64,000 nucleotides of DNA from Ancylomarina subtilis. GTDB taxonomy: Bacteria; Bacteroidota; Bacteroidia; Bacteroidales; Marinifilaceae. A program made the position numbers and the translations under genes. The stretch lies in contig NZ_SHKN01000002.1 in assembly GCF_004217115.1 (NCBI RefSeq), positions 186,001 to 250,000 on the forward strand. The letters run 5' to 3'. The notes under the pieces are model-generated. The model had not been told where the DNA came from. It worked only from the letters and a program-made list of their open reading frames with translations, and searched no databases. Shown here one piece after another: positions 26,792 through 34,618 of this stretch. Within the stretch, counting starts at the first letter, position 1, and every line of letters begins with the position of its first letter.

Positions 26792-28244
26792 CTTTTTTCG
26801 AGAAAAGTTTAGCTGGATTAATCTTTTTAAAGAAATTAATATAGACATCGATATTTAAGATTCCTGAATCAGTTGTAGCCTTATAGGTCAGTATAATACC
26901 CAATGGAAGAATAACAATGGATGAAATCCACATTCCCACGAATGGAGATAAAACAAGCTCGCGTGCAGCTCGTTCACCCGTCATTGAAATGATGTAATAG
27001 ATGATAAAGAAAATAACCGATACGATAACAGGCATACCCAAACCACCTTTTCTGATGATAGCGCCTAGAGGTGCTCCAATAAAGAAAAAGATAATGCAGG
27101 CGAAAGATAATGTGAATTTACGATGCCATTCGTTATCGTGTTTTTTTATCCACTTATTTTTAGCTTGTTGTATAGATAAATTTCTTGAAATACGCTCCTT
27201 GGATTTTCGACTGTAAGTTAGCGCATTGCCAACCGATCTGAGTTTGTCACTTAAGTCGAGTTGTTGATATAATGAGTCAGCACTCCAGGTTTTAGCATTT
27301 AAAAGAATCTGGCGAGTTGAATCATTACGAGCAGTTCGACTCTCTTTTTTAAAGTATTGATAGCTTGATAACTGGTGTGCTAATCGTTGTTTTTCTTCGT
27401 TTAACTCATTTACAAGAGTGTCCTTTTGTAGAGCAAGTTGCGTCAGATTCAACATTCGGTACGAATTGCGAAAGCGATCCTCATCGGTGCGTTTCAGTTC
27501 ATTACCTGGCAGGCTAATTGTTGTTTTATATAACTCGAATTTGCTTCTTTGAGAGGGGTGTTTATCCCGATCTCTATGCTTTTTAGGTTTAACATCTTCG
27601 TATATGTTGCCACTATAAAGCGTTAAATCCATGAATAATTTATCTTCACTTGTTGACATGCTTCCGGAATCAGCAATAATAACCTGCTTATTTCCTTCAT
27701 TAGCCCGGTGGTCATAAATTAGCAAATCATAAATCATTCCGGTTTCTTTGTTTATTTTACCAACCTTAATGCCAAAACCCGGAAGATCAGTTGTGAAGAC
27801 CCCCTCTTTTAAAACAAGTTCAGGATTTTGGTGTTTGATATCGTAAAGCAGAGCACTTGTTTTAAGTGAAGCAACGGGCATGACATAGTTCGAAAAATAA
27901 AATGCACCCAAACCTATAAACATAACAAGGATAATTAGTGGACGCATGATTCGTTGCAAAGAAATGCCTGCAGCTTTCATCGCAATCAACTCATAGTTTT
28001 CGCCCATATTTCCAAAAGACATGATGGAGGCTAAAAGAATTGCTAATGGAAGTGCCATGGGGACAAGGGTGGCTGAAACGTAGAACATGAACTCTGCAAT
28101 AACAGTCCACTCCAGGCCTTTGCCAACAAACTCATCGATATAGCGCCAGAGAAATTGCATGAGCAAAACAAACATGCAGATGAAGAAGGTGAACGTTAAA
28201 GGACCTAAAAAACTTTTTAGTATAAAGGCGTGTAGTCGTTTCAT
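26784..28244 (-). CDS. LptF/LptG-family permease (YjgP/YjgQ)
   Basis: This is a membrane component of the LPS export ABC transporter LptB2FG, 486 residues from the ATG at 28244; a TTG 15 bases upstream is less likely. Six membrane segments are visible: three near the N-terminus (about 10-125) and three near the C-terminus (about 385-460). Between them is a large periplasmic beta-jellyroll-type domain enlarged by a charged helical stretch (about 265-380). Typical patterns are KRLHAFILKSFLGPLTFTFFICMFVLLMQFLWRY and FMGNMGENYELIAMKAAGIS-like (GNMGENYELIAMKAAGIS). A single LptF/G gene is here; its partner must lie elsewhere. Confidence 0.88.
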   Translation of the reverse strand: MKRLHAFILKSFLGPLTFTFFICMFVLLMQFLWRYIDEFVGKGLEWTVIAEFMFYVSATLVPMALPLAILLASIMSFGNMGENYELIAMKAAGISLQRIMRPLIILVMFIGLGAFYFSNYVMPVASLKTSALLYDIKHQNPELVLKEGVFTTDLPGFGIKVGKINKETGMIYDLLIYDHRANEGNKQVIIADSGSMSTSEDKLFMDLTLYSGNIYEDVKPKKHRDRDKHPSQRSKFELYKTTISLPGNELKRTDEDRFRNSYRMLNLTQLALQKDTLVNELNEEKQRLAHQLSSYQYFKKESRTARNDSTRQILLNAKTWSADSLYQQLDLSDKLRSVGNALTYSRKSKERISRNLSIQQAKNKWIKKHDNEWHRKFTLSFACIIFFFIGAPLGAIIRKGGLGMPVIVSVIFFIIYYIISMTGERAARELVLSPFVGMWISSIVILPLGIILTYKATTDSGILNIDVYINFFKKINPAKLFSKKDA

Positions 28245-28312
28245 GGATCTGGTATTCAATATTAAGAATCAAGCGAGGTTGATTGACTTAATACAAGCTC
28301 ATTTTATAATGC

Positions 28313-28349
28313 AAAAAATAAGACCAGTTATATATGAAATCTGGTCTTA
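28313..28349 (-). terminator. Terminator after START-like gene
   Basis: The stem TAAGACCAG/CTGGTCTTA (28319-28327, 28341-28349) is followed in the minus direction by six T. It separates the START-like gene from the LptF/G unit. Confidence 0.8.
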
Positions 28350-28404
28350 CTGCTTACAAAAATAAAGTATTTTATCAGGAATATATGTTTTTGAGTGTTA
28401 AAAA

Positions 28405-28779
28405 TTATGCACCCAACACGTGTTTCAGTTCTGAGATTTGAGTATCCCAAAGTTCCATGTTTTCATCAATTTCGTCTTCGTCAGCGAAATCAGTAATAAT
28501 TAATGATAAATCATTGGTTAATGCATCTATTTCAAAACGAAATTCAAAATAACTGTCTTCATCTTCACTATCTAACCAATGGAATCGAACAACTTGGTTC
28601 TCTTTCTTATAAACCATTTCAGCTTTCTGTTCAGATCCATCCCATTCAAAAGTGAAGATTTTTCCTTTTTGATTTACATTATCCGCAAACCATTCAGACA
28701 ATCCACTTGAAGTACTTAAGCGTTCAAACAATACCTTTTGAGAGGCGTGAATGACATATTCTAAATCGTATTTTGTCAT
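28405..28779 (-). CDS. START-like (SRPBCC) domain protein
   Basis: This cytoplasmic 124-residue protein of the SRPBCC/START superfamily resembles the AHSA1-like START_2 group of Bacteroidota. It shows YDLEYVIHASQKVLFERLSTSSGLSEWFADNV, then FEWDGSEQKAEMVYKKENQVVRFHW and a C-terminal helix WDTQISELKHVLGA. The fold forms a hydrophobic cavity; the ligand is not known. A TACTTTTG -7 box on the minus strand (28885-28892) lies about 105 bases upstream. A terminator separates it from the LptF/G gene, so it is probably its own unit. Confidence 0.75.
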   Translation of the reverse strand: MTKYDLEYVIHASQKVLFERLSTSSGLSEWFADNVNQKGKIFTFEWDGSEQKAEMVYKKENQVVRFHWLDSEDEDSYFEFRFEIDALTNDLSLIITDFADEDEIDENMELWDTQISELKHVLGA

Positions 28780-29071
28780 ATGTTTAGATGTTTTCTTTTC
28801 AGGTTGAGTTATTTCTTAATATCTGTATTGTAAATGCTTAGCTAATATCATGTTTGTCCTAATCGATGGTCTGATATTCAGGCGCAAAAGTAATAAATAA
28901 TACTTAACTAAATTATCTTTTTATCTTTATTCTAAAAAAGAATGAAAACGTAATTATGAGTCCTCTAGTATATATTGTTTGGTATAAGATATGCAAAAAA
29001 TAAATCTTTTCAGTGGTTTGTAATTGTTTTTATCAGTTATTTGAAAAAATTCTGGAAAGATGGAAAATAAA

Positions 29072-29099
29072 AAAAGGCTTAGATAAATCTAAGCCTTTT
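29072..29099 (-). terminator. Terminator of tRNA-Met copy 1
   Basis: The stem AAAAGGCTTAGA/TCTAAGCCTTTT (29072-29083, 29088-29099) lies three bases beyond the tRNA 3' end, with a T run following in the minus direction. Confidence 0.88.
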
Positions 29100-29102
29100 G
29101 AG

Positions 29103-29176
29103 TAGCGAGAGGCGGGTTTGAACCGCCGACCTCATGATTATGAATCATGCGCTCTAACCAACTGAGCTACCTCGCC
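29103..29176 (-). tRNA. tRNA-Met (CAT), copy 1
   Basis: This 74-base cloverleaf has a GGCGAGG acceptor arm, the D-arm GCTCAGTTGGTTAGAGC, the anticodon arm CATGA-TTCATAA-TCATG (anticodon CAT) and the T-arm GGCGG-TTCGAAC-CCGCC. The anticodon stem lacks the three G-C pairs of initiator tRNA, so this is elongator Met. The Ile tRNA whose C34 is changed to lysidine also reads CAT at gene level and cannot be fully excluded. No CCA is encoded. Confidence 0.93.
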
Positions 29177-29193
29177 GTTTCTCAATTGCGATG

Positions 29194-29201
29194 CAAATAT
29201 A
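29194..29201 (-). promoter_or_regulatory. -7 box of tRNA-Met copy 1
   Basis: TATATTTG on the minus strand ends 18 bases before the tRNA 5' end, matching TAnnTTTG. The same box stands before copy 2 at 29452-29459. Confidence 0.65.
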
Positions 29202-29320
29202 GCGTCTATTTTTAATTTAAAAAATCTTTTTTTTTATTTTTTGATATTTCGATTCTGATATTTATGAAACCCTTTAGAACACAGAAGCCTGTGGGATTAA
29301 AAAATATTTGTAGAAAAGAA

Positions 29321-29464
29321 GGAAAATAAAAAAAGGCTTAGAAAATCTAAGCCTTTTGAGTAGCGAGAGGCGGGTTTGAACCGCCGACCTCATGATTATG
29401 AATCATGCGCTCTAACCAACTGAGCTACCTCGCCGTTTCTCAATTGCGATGCAAATATAGCGTC
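29321..29464. repeat. Tandem duplication unit 2 (complete tRNA-Met transcription unit)
   Basis: This is the second copy of the 29062-29206 segment. It includes promoter box, tRNA and terminator stem (29331-29357), separated from unit 1 by 114 unrelated bases. Confidence 0.9.
29361..29434 (-). tRNA. tRNA-Met (CAT), copy 2
   Basis: It is identical in sequence to copy 1 over the whole 74 bases, with anticodon CAT, its own TATATTTG box (29452-29459) and its own terminator (29331-29357). Confidence 0.93.
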
Positions 29465-29816
29465 ATTTCTGAATAAAAAAAAAGGAAGATCTTAAATTTT
29501 AATTTAAAATATTTCGATTGAGAATTGGTGTCTTTGTTTATTAGATAGTTAGCCTTTAATATTTTTTTCAAAAAAAGTTATTCATTAGGATTTTCATCAG
29601 AAAAATGAGGGAATGCCTATTGTTAGTGCCATACAGAAAGCTTGTTTCTGAGTAAGTGATTGGGTAATGTTTGTGTTCTGAATAAAAAAAATGGGTGATT
29701 CAAACAATAATTAATCACAGATTTTCCTAAGTGTATTTGACTTGAGAATTGTATCTTTGTCTGCCTTTCATAAATAAGGGAAAATTGAATCTTTAATCAT
29801 ATAAAAACACCATACT
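29465..29816. other. Non-coding gap before DUF4494 gene
   Basis: No gene or RNA structure is seen. A TATCTTTG -7 box at 29752-29759 on the + strand lies 57 bases before the DUF4494 start codon; no clear -33 element sits 19 bases upstream. Confidence 0.4.
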
Positions 29817-30305
29817 ATGACTAACAATTGGTTTGAATGCAAAGTGAAATACGTTAAAATTGACGAAAATGGTAAAGAAAAGAAAGTAACCGAGCCCTAT
29901 TTAGTAGATGCCGTTTCTTTTACTGAGGCGGAAGCTCGTATTCATACCGAATTGGAAAAGATGATTCATAGTGATTTTATTGTGACCAATATAAGTAAGT
30001 CAAATATCAGCGAATTGTTTCCAAACGAGAATGGGGATCGTTGGTTTAAGGCTAAAACGACTTTTGTTTCCGTTGATGAGGAGTCCGGAAAAGAGAAAAA
30101 GTCAAACAACTACATGTTGGTTGAGGCCAATAATGTAAAAGATGCTTACGAATATTTAACTGAAGGCTTAAGCGACATGATTGTCCCTTTTGAAATTCCA
30201 TCAGTTGCTGAGAGTCCAATTATGGATGTGTTTCCATTTTTTAAGGATGAGCTAAATGAGGAAATTCCTGAGAATTTAAAACCACTTGCCGAAGTCGAAG
30301 ACTAA
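29817..30305 (+). CDS. DUF4494 protein
   Basis: This 162-residue cytoplasmic protein of the DUF4494 family is widespread in Bacteroidota with unknown role. It contains two similar halves: NWFECKVKYVKIDENGKEKKVTEPYLVDAVSFTEAEARI (2-40) and RWFKAKTTFVSVDEESGKEKKSNNYMLVEANNVKDAYEYL. This suggests an internal duplication of a small alpha/beta unit. It has no signal peptide or membrane segment. It is monocistronic, with a -7 box upstream and a strong terminator 20 bases after the stop. Confidence 0.8.
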   Translation: MTNNWFECKVKYVKIDENGKEKKVTEPYLVDAVSFTEAEARIHTELEKMIHSDFIVTNISKSNISELFPNENGDRWFKAKTTFVSVDEESGKEKKSNNYMLVEANNVKDAYEYLTEGLSDMIVPFEIPSVAESPIMDVFPFFKDELNEEIPENLKPLAEVED

Positions 30306-30324
30306 ATTAGTTAGTCTCAAATAT

Positions 30325-30357
30325 AAAAGGAGCAAATTCACAATTTGCTCCTTTTTT
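30325..30357 (+). terminator. Terminator after DUF4494 gene
   Basis: The perfect 14-bp stem AAAAGGAGCAAATT/AATTTGCTCCTTTT (30325-30338, 30342-30355) is followed by T residues. Confidence 0.9.
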
Positions 30358-30655
30358 GTTTTTAGGTTTTATTTATTCTGATTTGCATCGTAATTTTACG
30401 GAAACGATTGTTTTCTGTTGAAAAACATTTTTCGAATACTGTTTTATGTGAAGTAGTATTGGAATTCCGGGTTGGTAATTTACTGTAATGCAGTTGGTTG
30501 ATGGTTTTGTTTTGTCTTTTTTATTTGAATATCGAAATTGCATTTAATTAGTGGACAAAATCTGAATGAAACTTTACATTTGCTGAATAAAATTATCTAA
30601 AAATAGACGCGATATATTGCCTTGGGGGGTGGTATTGAAGCAAAAGCATTAACAT
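30358..30655. other. Non-coding leader region of aspA
   Basis: No gene is seen. A possible -7 box TACATTTG lies at 30575-30582, 74 bases before the aspA start, without a good -33 match. Confidence 0.35.
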
Positions 30656-32062
30656 ATGAAGACAAGAACAGAACACGATTTATTAGGTTACAAAGAAGTT
30701 CCTGCAGAAGCGTATTATGGAATTCAGACTCTAAGAGCAATTGAGAACTTTGATATTTGTGGTGTAAAGCTTAGTGCATATCCAAAATACATCAAAGCTC
30801 TAGCCATGGTAAAATGGGCTGCAGCAAAAGCCAATAATGATTTAGGATTATTATCAGATGAATTGACTGCTGCTATTACTGAAGCTTGTCAGGAAATTAT
30901 TGATGGAAAACTTATCGAAGAATTTCCTGTTGATATGATCCAGGGTGGGGCTGGTACCTCAACCAATATGAATGCGAATGAGGTGATTGCAAACCGTGCT
31001 TTAGAAATCATGGGCTTTGAAAAAGGTGATTATGAGAAATGTCACCCAAACAATCACGTTAACCTTTCTCAATCGACTAATGATGCATATCCTACTGGTA
31101 TCAAGATTGGTTTGATTCTTAAAAATGAGGCTTTGGTTGCGAACCTGAAAGAGTTAATTGCTTCTTTCAGAGCTAAAGGTGAAGAATTCAAGGATGTTTT
31201 GAAGATGGGTCGTACCCAGTTGCAAGATGCGGTACCAATGACTTTAGGACAAGAGTTTGAAGCATGGGCTGTAAATCTTGAAGAAGAGATCCTTCGTCTT
31301 AATGAAAATGCAAAGCTATTCTTAGAGGTTAACATGGGGGCTACAGCTATTGGAACCGGTATCAATTCTGAACCAGAATATTCTGAGAAATGTATCAAGC
31401 ATCTACGCGATATTTCAAAAATGGAAATTGTATTGGCAGGTAACCTTATTGAGGCGACTCCTGATACAGGTTCTTATGTGATGTATTCATCAGCAATAAA
31501 GCGTTTAGCTATTAAGCTTTCTAAAATCTGTAATGACTTACGCTTATTATCTTCAGGACCTCGTTGTGGATTCAATGAAATTAATTTACCAAAAATGCAG
31601 CCTGGTTCTTCTATCATGCCAGGTAAAGTAAATCCTGTGATTCCTGAGGTTGTGAACCAAATTGCTTATAAAGTGATTGGTAATGATTTGACCGTTACTT
31701 TTGCTGCTGAAGCAGGACAATTGGAATTGAATGTTATGGAGCCGGTAATGGTTCGTGCCATGTTGGAATCAATTGAAATGTTGAAAAACGGTATGTCGAC
31801 TTTAAAAGAGCGTTGTATCGATGGTATTACAGCAAATGTTGAGCATTGTAAAGAGATGGTTCTTAATAGCATCGGTATTGTAACAGCTGTTAATCCAACT
31901 TTAGGGTACGAGGCGTCATCCAGAATTGCAAAACGTGCATTGGCAGAAAATCGAAGTGTTTACGATTTGATTCTTGAAGAAGGTTTATTGACGAAAGAAA
32001 AACTTGATGAAATTCTTGCACCAGAACGTATGATTAAGCCACAAAAATTTATTAAAGCTTAA
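30656..32062 (+). CDS. aspA: Aspartate ammonia-lyase
   Basis: This enzyme converts aspartate reversibly to fumarate and ammonia. The 468 residues show the fumarase/aspartase superfamily signatures: AGTSTNMNANEVIANRALE, NLSQSTNDAYPTG, GRTQLQDAVPMTLGQEF and the flexible catalytic loop GSSIMPGKVNPVIPEVVNQ. The start MKTRTEHDLLGYKEVPAEAYYGIQT matches AspA rather than fumarase. It feeds fumarate to respiration or fermentation to succinate. It is monocistronic; a bidirectional terminator follows, shared with hemH. Confidence 0.93.
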   Translation: MKTRTEHDLLGYKEVPAEAYYGIQTLRAIENFDICGVKLSAYPKYIKALAMVKWAAAKANNDLGLLSDELTAAITEACQEIIDGKLIEEFPVDMIQGGAGTSTNMNANEVIANRALEIMGFEKGDYEKCHPNNHVNLSQSTNDAYPTGIKIGLILKNEALVANLKELIASFRAKGEEFKDVLKMGRTQLQDAVPMTLGQEFEAWAVNLEEEILRLNENAKLFLEVNMGATAIGTGINSEPEYSEKCIKHLRDISKMEIVLAGNLIEATPDTGSYVMYSSAIKRLAIKLSKICNDLRLLSSGPRCGFNEINLPKMQPGSSIMPGKVNPVIPEVVNQIAYKVIGNDLTVTFAAEAGQLELNVMEPVMVRAMLESIEMLKNGMSTLKERCIDGITANVEHCKEMVLNSIGIVTAVNPTLGYEASSRIAKRALAENRSVYDLILEEGLLTKEKLDEILAPERMIKPQKFIKA

Positions 32063-32085
32063 TTGTTACGAATTATCATATTTAG

Positions 32086-32117
32086 AAAGAGCCATCTTAA
32101 GGATGGCTCTTTTTTTT
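32086..32117. terminator. Bidirectional terminator aspA/hemH
   Basis: The stem AAAGAGCCATC/GATGGCTCTTT (32086-32096, 32102-32112) is followed by T residues. It lies between the convergent genes and its right end touches the hemH stop codon. Confidence 0.88.
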
Positions 32118-33129
32118 ATTGATTGAGAATAAGTTTTTTAATTGTTTTAATCCAGGCAGGATTATCGTTTAGACTTTCAACAAGAACCAATTTCTCTCCC
32201 CCATTTTCAGTGAATAGATCGGTGAATTCACCTCCGATTTCGATTGTTGTTTCCAAACAGTCGGCAACAAAGGCCGGGCTGAATACCATAATGTTTTTCT
32301 TGCCTTCCTGAGCCAGCTGAATCATTAGTTTATCAGCAAATGGTTCCAGCCAATCTTTATCCAATCTCGATTGAAAAGCAACGGTGTATTTGTTCTTAGG
32401 AATGTTGAGTTCATTTGCAATGAGTCTTGCATTTTCGTAGCAAGTAGCCTTGTAACAGTAATAATCGGTTTCACGATTAAACGTTTTGTCACAATCACAG
32501 GTTTTGCAATTTCGTCCTGGGTGCACTTTATTGATTTGTCTGATGGGTAAGCCATGAAACGAAAAGACAAAATGATCAAAGCTTGTTAAATCATGTTTCA
32601 ATGCATTGTTTGTAATAATTTTGATGTAATCCGGATCTTCAAAAAACTGATTGATGATATTGACCTCAGGAATGACTTCCCAAGGCTTCATTAGTTCCAT
32701 CACGCGTTCAATCGTTGATCCTGTTGATGAAGACGCATATTGCGGATACATGGGAAAAATGATTAAACGTTCCGGCATTTCATTCTTTATTTTACCAAGA
32801 ACTTTGGGTAAAGATGGCTCATTATAGCGCATCGCCAATTCGACCTGATAGTTATCGCCTAATTGGGCTTGCAACTTCGATTTCACGCTTTCGCCATAAA
32901 TCAAAAGAGGTGATCCCTCAGAAGTCCATAGCTTTTTGTAAATTTTCGATGAGGATTTTGCCCTAAAGGGAATGATAATCAGATTCACTAAAATTTTACG
33001 TAGAAGCCAGGGAATATCAATAACTCGTTTATCATTAAGAAATTCTTTCAGATACGATCTGACATCTTTTACATTTGGACTTTTGGGAGTTCCAAGATTG
33101 ATAAGAAGAATAGTTGTTTTTTTATTCAT
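32116..33129 (-). CDS. hemH: Ferrochelatase
   Basis: This enzyme inserts Fe2+ into protoporphyrin IX as the last step of protoheme synthesis. It has 337 residues, with INLGTPKSP at the N-terminus, the metal-binding His192 in FSFHGLP, and PAFVADCLETTIEIGGE. An insert after the catalytic His carries five Cys: 208, 211, 213, 225 and 230 (NCKTCDCDKT and YYCYKATCYE). Such a cluster could bind an Fe-S centre, which is known in some bacterial ferrochelatases. The hemF gene lies upstream on the same strand, 74 bases away, so they are probably cotranscribed. Confidence 0.93.
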   Translation of the reverse strand: MNKKTTILLINLGTPKSPNVKDVRSYLKEFLNDKRVIDIPWLLRKILVNLIIIPFRAKSSSKIYKKLWTSEGSPLLIYGESVKSKLQAQLGDNYQVELAMRYNEPSLPKVLGKIKNEMPERLIIFPMYPQYASSSTGSTIERVMELMKPWEVIPEVNIINQFFEDPDYIKIITNNALKHDLTSFDHFVFSFHGLPIRQINKVHPGRNCKTCDCDKTFNRETDYYCYKATCYENARLIANELNIPKNKYTVAFQSRLDKDWLEPFADKLMIQLAQEGKKNIMVFSPAFVADCLETTIEIGGEFTDLFTENGGEKLVLVESLNDNPAWIKTIKKLILNQ

Positions 33130-33203
33130 TTTCGTGTTGAAGTTGGATGAGCTTGTGTGAAGATATTTAAAAATGAATCAATGAGCAAGCGAATTTAGTT
33201 TCT

Positions 33204-34103
33204 CTACAGATATTCAATCCAGTTGATGTCTTTTCTTAAAAGCTTGATGGTTTCATCCTCAGGCGAGCCTGATTCAATTTTATATTGATAAGTCCATTTC
33301 ACTTCGGGAGGCATGCTTACCAGAATGGATTCGGCTCGACCATTGGTATCTATTCCAAATCGGGTTCCTTTATCTTGTAAAAGATTAAATTCAACATATC
33401 GGCCACGACGATGCAACTGCCAGTCTTTTTCCTGATTGGAGTAGGGGTTATTGGCATTTTTTGTCATGATTTCAGCATAAAGAGGTGCAAAGAGCTGTCC
33501 AATTTCCATTACGAAGTTTAAAATTTCTTCTTTTTTCAGACCCTCAGATTCATTCAGATGATCAAAAAATATACCTCCTACACCTCGGGTTTCATTTCTA
33601 TGACTTAGAAAAAAGTAATCATCAGCCCATTTTTTATATTGGGGATATAAATCAGGAGTATATTTATCGCAAACGGCCTTGAGAGCCTGGTGAAAATTAG
33701 CGGCTTCCTTTTTGTCAATATAGATAGGGGTTAAGTCAATTCCGCCACCAAACCAATAGTTCCCATCAGCCAGCTCGAAGTAACGAACATTCATGTGGAC
33801 TATAGGAACATGAGGATTTTCAGGATGCATGATAAGTGAAACACCTGTGGCAAAGAAATCATCACATTTAATCTGTAGTTTCGATTTTATTTTTTCAGGT
33901 AAACGACCATGTACCGCAGAAAAGTTAACGCCACCTTTTTCTATGATATTACCATTTGCGATGATTCGACTTCTTCCGCCACCGCCACCTTCCCGATTCC
34001 AGATATCTTCTTTGAATTTGGCTTTCCCCTCAGTGGTTTCCAGTGTTTGTGTGATTGTATTTTGGAGCGATTTAAATTGATCAGCTATTTGTTCTTTAGT
34101 CAT
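33204..34103 (-). CDS. hemF: Oxygen-dependent coproporphyrinogen III oxidase
   Basis: This enzyme decarboxylates two propionates of coproporphyrinogen III using O2. The 299-residue length and signatures are those of HemF: WNREGGGGGRSRIIANGNIIEKGGVNFSAV, SLIMHPENPHVPIVHMNVRYFE, WWFGGGIDLTP-like (NYWFGGGIDLTPIY) and RRGRYVEFNLLQDKGTRFG. It needs oxygen, so it suggests growth in air, in contrast to the anaerobic HydE/HydG genes further right. It is followed by hemH and preceded by a small membrane-protein gene (48 bases). Confidence 0.95.
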   Translation of the reverse strand: MTKEQIADQFKSLQNTITQTLETTEGKAKFKEDIWNREGGGGGRSRIIANGNIIEKGGVNFSAVHGRLPEKIKSKLQIKCDDFFATGVSLIMHPENPHVPIVHMNVRYFELADGNYWFGGGIDLTPIYIDKKEAANFHQALKAVCDKYTPDLYPQYKKWADDYFFLSHRNETRGVGGIFFDHLNESEGLKKEEILNFVMEIGQLFAPLYAEIMTKNANNPYSNQEKDWQLHRRGRYVEFNLLQDKGTRFGIDTNGRAESILVSMPPEVKWTYQYKIESGSPEDETIKLLRKDINWIEYL

Positions 34104-34151
34104 TTGAACGATTTTCAGATGGATGATTTTGTTACTTGATTCTTTCAGAGA

Positions 34152-34460
34152 TTAGACCTTTGTTTTCCTCTTTTTGAATTGAAAACGACTAAGCATTTTC
34201 TTTTCAAAAGCCCAAAAGAATTTGTGTTGGCCTAATATTGAGCCTACAATAAGGAGTAGAATCTGATAGGAGGGAGTGATGATTAAAATACTCATCGGGA
34301 TTTTTATCCAGAGACTTGTTTCGGAGACAATTCCCAAGTGTGCAAAGATTGGACGACGAACCATGACGGCTAAACTTCCGGTTACAGAAAAAGTAATAAG
34401 GATGAGAATGAGTTGAAAATTAGACTCGATCTCCCATCTATTTTTAAGTTTTTGAAGCAT
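34152..34460 (-). CDS. Small two-helix membrane protein, DUF6787-like
   Basis: This 102-residue protein has two hydrophobic stretches (about 18-35 and 52-74) and a basic tail (KKMLSRFQFKKRKTKV). It begins MLQKLKNRWEIESNFQLILILITFSVTGSLAVMVRRPI, resembling small Bacteroidota membrane proteins such as DUF6787 in my recollection. The role is unknown. It lies upstream of hemF on the same strand and may be its first cotranscribed neighbour. Confidence 0.6.
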   Translation of the reverse strand: MLQKLKNRWEIESNFQLILILITFSVTGSLAVMVRRPIFAHLGIVSETSLWIKIPMSILIITPSYQILLLIVGSILGQHKFFWAFEKKMLSRFQFKKRKTKV

Positions 34461-34569
34461 TTTGTTTCGATATTTAAATTCATTTCAAAGATAGAATAAA
34501 ATACCTTTTAGTCTTTAATTGGAGCTTTCAATTGTTATTGTAATTTTTTATAAGAGTATAGAGCAAAAA

Positions 34570-34597
34570 AAAAGATGTCCAATTGGACATCTTTTTT
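34570..34597 (-). terminator. Terminator of peptide transporter gene
   Basis: The perfect palindromic stem AAAAGATGTCC/GGACATCTTTT (34570-34580, 34585-34595) around AATT has T runs on both sides. It lies 24 bases beyond the transporter stop codon. Confidence 0.88.
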
Positions 34598-34618
34598 TAT
34601 ATATGATTTGATGATTTC

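Larger units (their letters stand above)
29062..29206. repeat. Tandem duplication unit 1 (complete tRNA-Met transcription unit)
   Basis: This segment of about 145 bases is repeated at 29321-29464 with near identity. The only differences seen are at the edges and in the terminator loop. Each unit holds a TATATTTG promoter box, the tRNA and a terminator. Confidence 0.9.

Noticed and set aside
28159-28365. Possible 68-residue gene on the + strand over the LptF/G start
   Set aside because: It is antisense to the conserved start of the LptF/G gene and its terminator region, with no recognisable domain.
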